A stretch of 64,000 nt of DNA, taken from Bacteroidetes bacterium GWF2_33_16. GTDB taxonomy: Bacteria > Bacteroidota > Bacteroidia > Bacteroidales > UBA12077. The stretch is taken from contig MEOE01000015.1 in assembly GCA_001768565.1 (NCBI GenBank), forward strand, positions 1 through 64,000. Direction: 5' to 3'. Positions 9,829-18,860 of this stretch are shown piece by piece; position 1 is the stretch's first letter, and each line of letters starts with the position of its first letter. A program made the position numbers and the translations under genes. The notes beneath the pieces were generated by a model, which saw only the letters and a list, made by a program, of their open reading frames with translations, was not told the origin of the DNA and did no database searches.

Positions 9829-10064
9829 AGAATTAAATGATATTCTTAAAAAAATACAAAACTTATTAAACCTTTGTTTTAATAAAAGATTGATATAACA
9901 ACCAAGAGAAATAGTAGATTTTTCATTTTTATCAATTATACAGGGCAACTTAATTTTCTAATAGTCAACACCATTTCTTATTAAAAGCACATCCTGTTTT
10001 TGGTTTTGCATATTCATCATTAACAATGAAAATTTGAGTTTAATTTAAAATCAATGAATACAAT
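9829..10064. other. Intergenic region, no gene seen
   Basis: The 344-bp gap between the oxidoreductase and the GH3 gene has no coding sequence. A weak AT-only hairpin (TTATTAAA/TTTAATAA, 9863-9885) lies near the oxidoreductase end but lacks a T-run. The gene-proximal part holds the direct-repeat operator listed separately. Confidence 0.6.
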
Positions 10065-10093
10065 TGATGTAATCATGATGTAGTTATGATGTA
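10065..10093 (+). promoter_or_regulatory. Direct-repeat operator A: three exact TGATGTA at 11-bp period
   Basis: TGATGTA occurs at 10065-10071, 10076-10082 and 10087-10093, spaced exactly 11 bp so all copies face the same side of the helix. A TAcaTTCG sequence at 10125-10132 resembles the -7 element and starts 32 bp after the last copy. The GH3 start codon is 80 bp downstream. The same array stands before the PKD lipoprotein gene and before susC. The likely ligand is the HTH regulator encoded at 13219-16167. Confidence 0.82.
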
Positions 10094-10124
10094 ATGATAT
10101 TTAAGCAAAATGATATAAATAATT

Positions 10125-10132
10125 TACATTCG
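10125..10132 (+). promoter_or_regulatory. Putative -7 element (TAcaTTCG) of the GH3-CBM6 gene
   Basis: This differs from TAnnTTTG at one position. It starts 32 bp after operator A, close to the spacing seen before susC (34 bp), which suggests an activator-dependent promoter. The leader would be about 35 nt. Confidence 0.4.
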
Positions 10133-10172
10133 CATAATCAACAATGATTAGATAATAGAAAAAAGATTAAGA

Positions 10173-12950
10173 ATGAAATTTGCACTTACAGTATTTTTGG
10201 GGCTGGCAATTAGCCTTAAACTAATGTCTCAAGGCTTAAGTATTGACGAAAAAGTTGATAGCTTGCTAAATTTAATGACATTAGAAGAAAAGATCGGCCA
10301 AATGACTCAGGTAGAAAGAGGTGCATTAGAAAACGTCAATGATATTGCAACATACAGTATAGGTTCTCTTTTAAGTGGAGGTGGATCAGCGCCAACATCA
10401 AATACGCTAACAGGTTGGGCTAATATGTATAATAGCTTTCAAAGCATAGCATTACAAAGTAATTTGGGTATTCCAATAATTTATGGGATAGATGCAGTAC
10501 ATGGTCACAATAATGCATATGGAGCCGTTATTTTCCCTCATAATATTGGAATAGGATGTACCTGGAATCCTGAATTAGTAAGGGCTGCAAATCAAGTTGT
10601 TGCAAAGGAAGTTGCAGCCACTGGTATTGACTGGACATTTGCACCATGCATTGCTGTTCCCAAAAATGAAAGATGGGGACGAACATATGAAGGTTTTGGT
10701 GAAACAGCTGAAATACAGAAAATAATGGCTAAAGAATCAGTTATTGGCTTGCAAGGTAATGATCTGGGAGCGATTGAAACGATACTTGCATGTGCCAAGC
10801 ATTTTGTAGGCGATGGTGGAACCACCGATGGAGTTGATCAAGGTAATACTGTTCTATCAGAAGAAAATCTTCGACTACAGCATATGGCTGGGTATATAGA
10901 TGCAATCCAAGCAGGAGTAGGTTCGATAATGGTATCTTATAATAGCTGGAATGGAGTGAAATTGCATGGAAATAGCTACCTGTTAACCAATGTATTGAAA
11001 AACGAATTGGGTTTTAAAGGTTTTTTAGTTTCTGATTGGAAAGGTGTTGATCAAATAAATGAAGATTACAGGGAAGCAATCAAAAGAGCAATCAATGCCG
11101 GTATTGATATGGTAATGGTACCTGACAGATATCTTTTATTTATTGGCCATCTAAAAAGTCTGGTTGAAAACAATGAAGTTCCTGAAGAACGTATAAATGA
11201 TGCTGTAAGAAGAATATTAAAGCAGAAACTTTTATTAAATCTGTTCGATGAGCCATACACAAATACTTCTTTGGCAGCGACCTTCGGCTCACAAGAACAT
11301 AGAACCATTGCAAAACAGACTGTTAGAGAATCAATGGTTGTTCTTAATGCTAAAAATAATGTTCTTCCACTCAAAAAGAATAACCAAAAGATTTTAGTTG
11401 CAGGATCGCTTGCATCAGATCTGGGTGCACAATGCGGTGGATGGTCTATTACATGGCAAGGTTCAAATGGAGATATAACGTTAGGAATCAATATATTGAA
11501 AGGCATTCAAAACCTTACGGAAACAAGTGAAATTATTTATTCCGAAACCGGGGATTTTACCGAATCCATTGATATAGCTGTTGTAGTTGTTGGTGAAAAA
11601 TCGCCTTATGCAGAAGGTGCTGGTGATAGAACATCATTGAATCTTGATCAATCTGATGTAAATCTGATTAAAAAAATTAAGGAAAAGGGAATTCCAACTA
11701 TTGCTTTATTGATTTCTGGCCGACCTATGATTATAGGCGAAATTATGCCATATACCGATGCAATAATTGCCGCCTGGCTTCCGGGAACAGAAGGTGATGG
11801 AATTGCTGAAATACTTTTTGGAGATTACAGCCCATCAGGCAAATTGACGCATTCGTGGCCCAAAAATATGAGTCAAATACCAATTAATATTGACGATAAC
11901 AATTACGATCCTTTATTTGAATATAAGCATGGATTACACTATTTTCCAAATACTGATTCAAGCACAAACTTATTACCCTATTCAGCAGTTACAAACAACG
12001 ATGGAAACATAATAATTCTCGCACTTTCAGACAGCATTACCTCTTTTAATTTTCAATATGACGATATTAAAATATCGATTAATGGAACAATTGTATCTTT
12101 TATAGTTAAAAGTGTTGCTATTTCCGATTATGATAAAAGTATTCTCGAAATTGAATTAAATCAAACAATAGAAACGACCGATAATGTTTCATTATCATAT
12201 ACCGGCGATAGTATTTATTCTTCTAATTTAGAACTTTTAACTTTTGATAATTTTTATGTGCATAATGCAGTTGGAAGCAGTGCTGGTAGAATTGAGATAC
12301 CAGGCAAGGTTGAAGCTGAAGATTATTTCGAAATGTTTGGGATTCAAACTGAGCAATGCAGTGATGTAGGAAATGGTTTAAATATTGGTTATATTGATTC
12401 TGGAGATTGGATGAAATATTATATAGATGCAACTCAATCTGGCATATATAGAATCACAACTAGAATTTCAGGATATAATACTGGTATCTTAAAAATAACT
12501 TTTAATGATACTATCGAAACAGTGGTTAGCTATTCATCTACAAATGGGTGGCAAAACTGGAATGACTTTACATCATCGATATATCTGAAAGAAGGCAGCT
12601 ATATTATGAAAGTTCTTGCTCAATCAAATGGATTAAATATAAATTATTTTGATTTTGGAATAAATACTTTAATAAATTATCTAGTTGCATCGATACATCA
12701 GATAGATGTTTATCCAAATCCGTTAAGCTCTGATTTAAGTATTGAGTTCTCTAATTTGTATAGTAGAAATGTGTGTATCAAACTCATTGATTTATCTGGA
12801 ACTTATATTAAACTACTTTACAATGGAAGAATAGAAAAAGGAATGAATAACTTCAGATTTAATATAGATTCAAATCTTCCGGCTGGATTCTATTTTGTTG
12901 AGATTAAAGATGAATCGAAAAGGTATTTTAAAAAAATTGTAAAAGAATAG
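10173..12950 (+). CDS. GH3 beta-glucosidase/exo-glucanase with CBM6 and type IX secretion domain
   Basis: A 925-residue secreted enzyme. A Sec signal peptide (ending near LKLMSQG) precedes a GH3 N-terminal barrel whose nucleophile is D288 in LVSDWKG. The GH3 C domain (about 390-605) includes GEKSPYAEGAGDR and resembles plant-type and ExoP beta-glucan exohydrolases. A beta-rich linker domain (about 610-705) follows, then a CBM6 (about 707-828, VEAEDY opening), then a type IX secretion sorting domain (about 840-925, VYPNPL...GFYFVEI). It should act outside the cell, releasing glucose from beta-glucan ends. It has its own copy of the TGATGTA operator and sits just before the regulator gene, so it is probably an independently controlled part of the same regulon. 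Confidence 0.94.
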   Translation: MKFALTVFLGLAISLKLMSQGLSIDEKVDSLLNLMTLEEKIGQMTQVERGALENVNDIATYSIGSLLSGGGSAPTSNTLTGWANMYNSFQSIALQSNLGIPIIYGIDAVHGHNNAYGAVIFPHNIGIGCTWNPELVRAANQVVAKEVAATGIDWTFAPCIAVPKNERWGRTYEGFGETAEIQKIMAKESVIGLQGNDLGAIETILACAKHFVGDGGTTDGVDQGNTVLSEENLRLQHMAGYIDAIQAGVGSIMVSYNSWNGVKLHGNSYLLTNVLKNELGFKGFLVSDWKGVDQINEDYREAIKRAINAGIDMVMVPDRYLLFIGHLKSLVENNEVPEERINDAVRRILKQKLLLNLFDEPYTNTSLAATFGSQEHRTIAKQTVRESMVVLNAKNNVLPLKKNNQKILVAGSLASDLGAQCGGWSITWQGSNGDITLGINILKGIQNLTETSEIIYSETGDFTESIDIAVVVVGEKSPYAEGAGDRTSLNLDQSDVNLIKKIKEKGIPTIALLISGRPMIIGEIMPYTDAIIAAWLPGTEGDGIAEILFGDYSPSGKLTHSWPKNMSQIPINIDDNNYDPLFEYKHGLHYFPNTDSSTNLLPYSAVTNNDGNIIILALSDSITSFNFQYDDIKISINGTIVSFIVKSVAISDYDKSILEIELNQTIETTDNVSLSYTGDSIYSSNLELLTFDNFYVHNAVGSSAGRIEIPGKVEAEDYFEMFGIQTEQCSDVGNGLNIGYIDSGDWMKYYIDATQSGIYRITTRISGYNTGILKITFNDTIETVVSYSSTNGWQNWNDFTSSIYLKEGSYIMKVLAQSNGLNINYFDFGINTLINYLVASIHQIDVYPNPLSSDLSIEFSNLYSRNVCIKLIDLSGTYIKLLYNGRIEKGMNNFRFNIDSNLPAGFYFVEIKDESKRYFKKIVKE

Positions 12951-13186
12951 TTCACAAGCAATCCCTTTTTGCTATAAAAGAGTATTTAAGTCTTAAATAT
13001 CTATAACCAATTTATTCTTCTTTTAGTCTACTAAAAGTTATAAGCCAAAAAAAAATCTATTTTTTAATAGTAAAAAAGTGTGTTTACAAATAATTAAACC
13101 ATTCATAATATTTAGTAAAGTATTATTTTAAATCAATAAAAATATATAGAGTATATTTATACATTAAATTTTAATTAATAAATCAC

Positions 13187-13194
13187 TATTTTTG
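13187..13194 (+). promoter_or_regulatory. -7 element (TAttTTTG) of the regulator gene
   Basis: An exact match to TAnnTTTG lies 25 bp before the TTG start of the sensor-regulator. No TGATGTA array is present here, so the regulator is probably not under its own array-type control. A matching -33 TTTG is not obvious. Confidence 0.5.
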
Positions 13195-13218
13195 AGTTAG
13201 ACTTTAAAAAATATTCAA

Positions 13219-16167
13219 TTGATAAAATTTGCTAGATATACTATTTTATTAATTCTTTTCAGTTTTATCATCCTAAATGGTAATTCTCAGATAAAAAGCA
13301 TTGGAATACCCAATATTACAAACTTCTCAAGACAAGATTATAATGCCAGCACACAAAATTGGGCAGCACTTCAAGACAAAAGAGGGATACTATATTTTGG
13401 AAATAACGAAGGATTACTTGAATTTGACGGTGTTCATTGGAGATTAATACAAATGCCAAATACCTCAGCAGTGCGTTCCATTTGCACAGATAAATCAGGT
13501 ACAATATATGTCGGAGCTTTTGGAGAATTTGGATATTTAAAAACTGGAGAAAACGGCAAATTAAAATATATTTCTTTTGTTGAATTAGTGCCAGATTATC
13601 TTAGAAACTTCGGTGATATTTGGAAGATATATGAAACTGAGAATGGCATAATTTTTCAATCCTTTTCAGAAATTTTTCTTTATAAAAATAATACCCTTAA
13701 AGTAATCGCACAAAAAAGATTCTTCCATTTTAGTTTTCTTGTTAATGGTGAACTTTATATTACAGAAAAAAATAAAGGTTTATTAAAGCTTAAAGACGAA
13801 AAACTAATACCCATAAAAGGTGGTAAAATTTTCGATAACAATATTTGGACAATGCTCCCTTTCAAAGACAACAGAATATTGATTGGAACAACTAAAAATG
13901 GACTTTACGTACTTGAAAATGACTCGGTAAATGTATGGAATGTACCTTCAAACCCGTTCTTGAAACAAAATCATATTTATTGTGCCACAAAAGTAAAAGA
14001 CTATTTTGCTATTGGTACAATTCTTAATGGTCTTGTTATAATTGATGAAAAAGGCATACCAAAGCAGCATGTTAATAGAGATAAGGGATTACAAAACAAT
14101 ACAGTACTCAGTATTTATGCCGATAATTCTGATAATTTATGGTTGGGCCTTGATAATGGTATAGATTATGTGTTGACCAATAGTCCTTTTACAAATATCG
14201 TGAACGAAAGCAAGATTGGGGCTGGATATGTATCATATATCTTCAAGAACAAATTATATTTAGGTACGAACCAAGGGTTATTTTACAAAGAATGGAGTGA
14301 ACCAGAAAATCCATTAAAAAACAATCTTGACTTTAAGATGATTGAAAATACCCAAGGACAAGTATGGAGCATATATGAATTTAACAATAAACTTTATTGT
14401 GGACATAATAATGGCACATATGTTATTGATAATGAAGAAGCCAAGCTTATTTCTGAGAACATGGGTGGATGGCTACTTCTTAATGTGCCTGACAAAGAAA
14501 ACACAATGCTTCAAGGAACTTATGCAGGAATATTAAAATACGAAACCACAAATAATATTTCATGGAAAATAACTAAAATAGGTGATTTTAATGAATCTTG
14601 CCGAATGATTGAGCCTTATTTGGGAAAAGACAATTATACGCTGTGGATAAGCCATGTATATAAAGGAATTTATAGAATAGACCTAAACAAGAATTTGGAT
14701 AAAATTAACCAACTTCACTTCTATGATTCCTTAAATGGATTAACCACAAACTTTGGTAACAATGTTTTACGATTTAACGATGAAATAATTTTTACAAATA
14801 AAACAGGCATTTATAACTACAATGAAGATCAGCAAAGATTTGAGTTAAATAATGAACTTATGCGATTATTTGGTGAAAATGGTAGTGTAAGGAAGATATT
14901 TAAAGATAATTATAGTCATTGGTGGTTTATTCAAGGCAATAAAATGGGAATGATAAAGAAGCTAAGCGATGGCAGTTATAAAGTTGATCGCGAGATATTT
15001 AATTCTTTTTCAGGCAACTTTGTTAGAGATTTCGAACATTTATATCCATATAATGATGAAAGTGTTATAATCGCAACTGAAAATGGTTTTGCACATTTTA
15101 GTAAGAATTTTATTAAAGAAACAGATATTCCATTTAATACATTAATAAGATCTATTAAAACAACGAACGATAGCATTATCTTTGATGGAGCATTCGCAGA
15201 TAGCAGCGGGAATATTATAAATACACAGTTAAATAATCAAATCCAATATCTACCATTTAGATATAACAACATTAAAATTGAGTATTCCTCAACTTACTAT
15301 GAAAACATTAAAGATATTGTTTATAAGTATTATTTAGAAGGATTTGATCATGAATGGTCGGAGTGGACCAAAAGAACAGTCAAGGAGTATACAAATCTAA
15401 AGGAAGGAAACTATGTGTTTAAGGTTAAAGCAAAAAATGTTTTTAACATTGAATCTGAGGTGTCATCTTACAAATTTGTAATTCACCCGCCTTGGTATAG
15501 ATCATTAGTTGCTTATATTGCCTATGTTTCTTTGATTATTTTAGTAACATGGATTACTATAATAACCATTAGAAAAAGAATAGAAATTGAAAAAAGACGT
15601 TTAAAATTAAAACAGAAAAAAGAATTACATCAACAAAAGATTAATCACAAAAATGAAGTTTTATCGGCTCAACAGGAAATTGTAAAGTTGAGAAATGAGA
15701 AATTGAGAATCGAAAATGAAAAAAACAAGGCAGAAGTCGAGTTAAAAACGAAGGAGCTTGCAAGCTATGCAATGCAAATTACTCAAAAAAATGAAACATT
15801 GTATAGTATGAAAGAACAGCTAGTTTATATCTCTAAAAAGATTAATCCTGATGCACAAAAGTATTTACAAAAATTAATTAAAAGCATAGAAGAAAAAACC
15901 AATAAAATGGAAGACTGGGAAAAGTTTGAAGGCTACTTTGACCATGTTTATGAAAATTTTACAAAACGAATACGAGAAAAATATCCAAATTTAACTCCAA
16001 ACGACATTAAACTCTGCGCATATTTACGAATGAATATGACCACAAAAGAAATTGCGCCTCTACTTAATATCTCAGTAAGAGGAGTTGAGATAAGCAGATA
16101 CAGATTAAGAAAAAAACTCAACCTGCCACAAAATGAGAATCTTATAGATTTCTTAATGAATTTATAA
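13219..16167 (+). CDS. Transmembrane one-component regulator: Reg_prop propeller, Y_Y_Y, TM, coiled coil, LuxR-like HTH
   Basis: A 982-residue regulator that starts at TTG; the signal sequence (YTILLILFSFIIL) begins immediately after. The periplasmic part (about 25-690) is built of two-component-regulator propeller repeats (GILYFGNNEGLLEFDGV, DNLWLGLDNGID). A Y_Y_Y domain (about 690-758, KYYLEGFDHEWSEW) follows, then one membrane helix (about 762-786), a long coiled coil, and a C-terminal HTH (about 915-982: TTKEIAPLLNIS, VEISRYRLRKKL). This is the sensor layout of hybrid two-component PUL regulators, but no HisKA, HATPase or receiver domain is present, so signalling must pass directly to the HTH. 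It lies between two operator-bearing genes and is the natural controller of the glucan locus. The same C-terminal module ends the PiT fusion at 54750-56498. Confidence 0.93.
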   Translation: MIKFARYTILLILFSFIILNGNSQIKSIGIPNITNFSRQDYNASTQNWAALQDKRGILYFGNNEGLLEFDGVHWRLIQMPNTSAVRSICTDKSGTIYVGAFGEFGYLKTGENGKLKYISFVELVPDYLRNFGDIWKIYETENGIIFQSFSEIFLYKNNTLKVIAQKRFFHFSFLVNGELYITEKNKGLLKLKDEKLIPIKGGKIFDNNIWTMLPFKDNRILIGTTKNGLYVLENDSVNVWNVPSNPFLKQNHIYCATKVKDYFAIGTILNGLVIIDEKGIPKQHVNRDKGLQNNTVLSIYADNSDNLWLGLDNGIDYVLTNSPFTNIVNESKIGAGYVSYIFKNKLYLGTNQGLFYKEWSEPENPLKNNLDFKMIENTQGQVWSIYEFNNKLYCGHNNGTYVIDNEEAKLISENMGGWLLLNVPDKENTMLQGTYAGILKYETTNNISWKITKIGDFNESCRMIEPYLGKDNYTLWISHVYKGIYRIDLNKNLDKINQLHFYDSLNGLTTNFGNNVLRFNDEIIFTNKTGIYNYNEDQQRFELNNELMRLFGENGSVRKIFKDNYSHWWFIQGNKMGMIKKLSDGSYKVDREIFNSFSGNFVRDFEHLYPYNDESVIIATENGFAHFSKNFIKETDIPFNTLIRSIKTTNDSIIFDGAFADSSGNIINTQLNNQIQYLPFRYNNIKIEYSSTYYENIKDIVYKYYLEGFDHEWSEWTKRTVKEYTNLKEGNYVFKVKAKNVFNIESEVSSYKFVIHPPWYRSLVAYIAYVSLIILVTWITIITIRKRIEIEKRRLKLKQKKELHQQKINHKNEVLSAQQEIVKLRNEKLRIENEKNKAEVELKTKELASYAMQITQKNETLYSMKEQLVYISKKINPDAQKYLQKLIKSIEEKTNKMEDWEKFEGYFDHVYENFTKRIREKYPNLTPNDIKLCAYLRMNMTTKEIAPLLNISVRGVEISRYRLRKKLNLPQNENLIDFLMNL

Positions 16168-16301
16168 TTACTTAGTAAGCTTTTTGAAGGAAAAATTGTT
16201 TTACTCATATTAGATAATATCTATTTTATTTCTTGATGTAGTATATTGCATACTAAAATTAGTTACACAAAGCACACATAATCAAAACGTAAAACAAATT
16301 A
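16168..16301. other. Intergenic region with a distal TGATGTA half-site
   Basis: No gene is seen in the 386-bp gap after the regulator. A single TGATGTA at 16234-16240 lies exactly 68 bp before the first copy of operator B, the same offset as the single copy before operator C. The rest is AT-rich. Confidence 0.55.
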
Positions 16302-16341
16302 TGATGTAGTTGTGATGTATATATGATGTACTTAAGAAGTA
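16302..16341 (+). promoter_or_regulatory. Direct-repeat operator B: three exact TGATGTA plus one degenerate copy, 11-bp period
   Basis: Exact copies are at 16302-16308, 16313-16319 and 16324-16330. A fourth, degenerate copy (AGAAGTA) sits in phase at 16335-16341. A TAttATTG sequence at 16374-16381 begins 33 bp after the fourth copy and could be the -7 element, giving a leader of about 165 nt before the PKD lipoprotein gene. Confidence 0.82.
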
Positions 16342-16553
16342 ATTATATTGTTGTCATTAAATCCCTTTATTCTTATTATTGTCTTAGATATTATTTCTCA
16401 TAGATTCAACAAAAGCTAATTTATGCTATGCGAAATATTAACAATAAAAGAATTTTTTGATATTTTTTAAAAGTAGTTAAAAAAAATTCTGCCTTTTTTT
16501 GAGTTGTAATTAAAAAATAAATTTTTAGAATCTAACCTTAATAAAAAAGCAAC

Positions 16554-18029
16554 ATGAAAACTAAAAAATTTAGAATTTTAGCACAAACATTTTTTTGGGG
16601 AGCTATGATCTCCTTGTTAACATTTACTGCATGTGACGATGACGAGGATGCGGTAAAAGACCCTGTAGCCAGCTTCCAGTATGAAGTTAGCGCGAGCAAT
16701 CCGTTTGAGGTAACTTTTACAAATTTCTCGAAAGATGCAACTTCTTATGCTTGGGACTTTGGTGATGATGGTACATCAACTGAAGAAAGCCCTACCCACG
16801 TTTTTGCTGCGGAAGGTACTTATACCGTAACACTTACTGCTACGAACGCTAAGGGAGTAACAGATGATATTTCTAAGGATATCACAATTATAGCAGATGC
16901 ACAAGTGCTATTAACTGGTGGATCGTCCAAAAAATGGATGCTAGCTCGTAAAGGTTTAGTTATGGGATTAGGTCCAAATGCAAATGCATATTGGGAATAT
17001 TGGACTTTAGAAAATAATGGTAAGCGTCCTTGCGTTTTTGGTCAATCCTGGACATTCAACGCTGATGGCACTATGGATTTTGACGATGGTGGTTTCATGT
17101 GGGGAGATAACATTGTATTTGTTAGCGCAGATAATGCTCAATATGAAGTTTGTATTCCAGCAGCAGAATTTACTGTTAATAATAATGGTGATGATATAAC
17201 TGCATGGAAAACTGGGTCACATGAATTTACTTATGATCCTTCTGCTGGTTCATTAACTTTAACCGGAACAGGTGCATGGATGGGGTTAATATCAAGAACT
17301 GCTGATGGTGATGTTATTGTTCCTCAGTCATCTGTGGAATACGATATAATTATAGGAGAAGGAGAAGTATACGATTCGATGATGGTTTCATTAACCTTAA
17401 CTGATTTATATTGGCAATTCAAATATGTAAGCTATCACGATTGGGCTAACCAACCAGATGTAGTTACAGAAGAACCTACTTTTGGTGAAGACCTTGCCGA
17501 TATTACTCCATCAGTAATTAAAGCAACTTTTGCTTCTAAAGATGCAGCAGACCTGGTGACCATTGATACAATTACTTCCGGATCAACACTGGTATATGGT
17601 GTTGACGATCCTACGAATGCAGCTGCTGCTAAAGTGGGTCAGTTTAACAGAGTTGCTGGAACTAGTTATCAAGAACTTCAGTTCCAGACAAGCCCAGATC
17701 CTAAAGATATTCAGTTTACTAATTTTACTACAGTTAAAATTGATATTTATGTTCCGGCATCAACTGTATTTGCAGATGGTGGACTAGTAAGACAGTTTGT
17801 ATTTGGCTTTGCAGATAAGAGCCAAACGCAGGAATGGTGGAATAACACTGAACAGTATCTGATTGAAGGGACTGCTTTTGTTGTAGATGCTTGGACCACT
17901 TATACCTTTGATTTGTCTACTACAGATGTGTTAACCAGAACAGATTTAGATATGTTATATCTTGGTATCGGTGGTGGAGGACACGGTACTGGAGGCACAT
18001 TCTATGTTCGTAACCTTATTTTCGAATAA
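16554..18029 (+). CDS. PKD-domain lipoprotein, probable surface glycan-binding protein
   Basis: A 491-residue lipoprotein (signal ending in LTFTAC, followed by an acidic DDDED stretch that often marks surface export in Bacteroidota). A PKD domain spans about residues 36-115 (YAWDFGDDGTST...HVFAAEGTYTVTLTA). The middle (about 120-300) is Trp-rich and unassigned. The C-terminal 150 residues look like a carbohydrate-binding beta-sandwich (KIDIYVPAS, YTFDLSTTD, FYVRNLIFE). No catalytic motif is visible. Position just upstream of SusC, with a copy of the shared operator, fits a SusE/F-like or SGBP role in capturing beta-1,3-glucan. It has its own terminator, so it forms a separate transcript from susCD. 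Confidence 0.9.
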   Translation: MKTKKFRILAQTFFWGAMISLLTFTACDDDEDAVKDPVASFQYEVSASNPFEVTFTNFSKDATSYAWDFGDDGTSTEESPTHVFAAEGTYTVTLTATNAKGVTDDISKDITIIADAQVLLTGGSSKKWMLARKGLVMGLGPNANAYWEYWTLENNGKRPCVFGQSWTFNADGTMDFDDGGFMWGDNIVFVSADNAQYEVCIPAAEFTVNNNGDDITAWKTGSHEFTYDPSAGSLTLTGTGAWMGLISRTADGDVIVPQSSVEYDIIIGEGEVYDSMMVSLTLTDLYWQFKYVSYHDWANQPDVVTEEPTFGEDLADITPSVIKATFASKDAADLVTIDTITSGSTLVYGVDDPTNAAAAKVGQFNRVAGTSYQELQFQTSPDPKDIQFTNFTTVKIDIYVPASTVFADGGLVRQFVFGFADKSQTQEWWNNTEQYLIEGTAFVVDAWTTYTFDLSTTDVLTRTDLDMLYLGIGGGGHGTGGTFYVRNLIFE

Positions 18030-18040
18030 GAATATTTTTC

Positions 18041-18077
18041 AAAAAGATGTGGCCGGTTTATCCGGCCACTTTTTTTA
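18041..18077 (+). terminator. Rho-independent terminator after the PKD lipoprotein gene
   Basis: The stem GTGGCCGG/CCGGCCAC (18049-18056 and 18062-18069) has a 5-nt loop and is followed by an eight-T run. It lies 20 bp after the stop codon. Confidence 0.9.
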
Positions 18078-18668
18078 TATATACCATAGAGTAATGGATT
18101 ATATGTTTTTAGAACATAGCGTTTTTATTCATTCTTCATCATTTTTTCAATAATTTGATTGAGAAAATAAATTCTAACTATACTATTCCTTTTTTACTTT
18201 ACTTTGTTCTTTGCATCTGCCCTGTGGGGCTAATTTGCTATTGTGATGTGATTTGCTAGCTATTAATTAAACAAGTTGGACGTGTTGCAGGGTTTTTGTT
18301 GATCATATCGTTCTGTCTTTCTTTGCAGATATTCCCAAAATCAATTTGTATAAGGCCCCCTATTTGTGCATAAATTCTAACAAATAGAAATCTAATTAAA
18401 AGGATTATCTAACAAATACTGCAGATTATTAATATTATGTAAATTGATTCCTTATTGTAATAAAGAAGGATAGATTTGTTTTCTTAGCTGGTTTACATTT
18501 TGTGTTGGTTAATACTAAACGAATAACAGCTTATCTTAAAAGGATCGGACTGGTTATTTTTTAATTTTATTTTATTATTTAGGACACGTCTAAGATTTAT
18601 GATAAACCTCTAGGAAGGTTGCAATAGGCTTATGTTTTTTTGTATCTTAAAAGCAAATAGAAATCATT
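18078..18668. other. Long intergenic region without a recognisable gene
   Basis: About 590 bp between the terminator and the susC control region. I find no open frame with gene-like content. Some stretches are locally richer in GC than the flanks (18210-18310 and 18590-18630, for example GGACACGTCTAAG) and could be remnants of a lost gene or element, but I cannot identify them. Confidence 0.5.
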
Positions 18669-18675
18669 TGATGTA
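18669..18675 (+). promoter_or_regulatory. Distal single TGATGTA upstream of susC
   Basis: One exact heptamer lies 68 bp (start to start) before the first copy of operator C. The same offset is found upstream of operator B (16234 to 16302). In both cases the heptamer is followed by GTA. Confidence 0.5.
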
Positions 18676-18736
18676 GTAGTATATATAATTTCTAAAAACC
18701 CTTAAGATGCTATATATTAAATACTATGAAAATTTC

Positions 18737-18776
18737 TGATGTACTCGTGATGTATGTGTGATGTATTTATGAAGTA
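18737..18776 (+). promoter_or_regulatory. Direct-repeat operator C: three exact TGATGTA plus TGAAGTA, 11-bp period
   Basis: Copies are at 18737-18743, 18748-18754 and 18759-18765, with a fourth (TGAAGTA, one mismatch) at 18770-18776. TAtcTTGC at 18810-18817 is a possible -7 element, 34 bp after the last copy. The susC start codon is 84 bp downstream of the array. Confidence 0.85.
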
Positions 18777-18860
18777 TTATTTAGATTGACTATATTCTTT
18801 TATATGCTTTATCTTGCTTAAAATTTAAATAACTAAAATATAAAATCAACAAATAAAAAA

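Noticed and set aside
9863-9885. Terminator of the Gfo/Idh/MocA gene
   Set aside because: The hairpin is only A-T pairs and no T-run follows, so support is too weak.
10065-10093. CRISPR-like array
   Set aside because: Repeats are 7 bp with 4-bp spacers and occur in promoter positions three times; no cas genes are nearby. A regulator-binding array fits better.
13219-16167. Hybrid two-component regulator (HTCS)
   Set aside because: The sensor part fits, but there is no histidine kinase, receiver or AraC domain between the membrane helix and the HTH.
18590-18640. Insertion-sequence end or transposase remnant
   Set aside because: The GGACACGTCTAAG stretch looked element-like, but no matching inverted end, target duplication or transposase frame was found.
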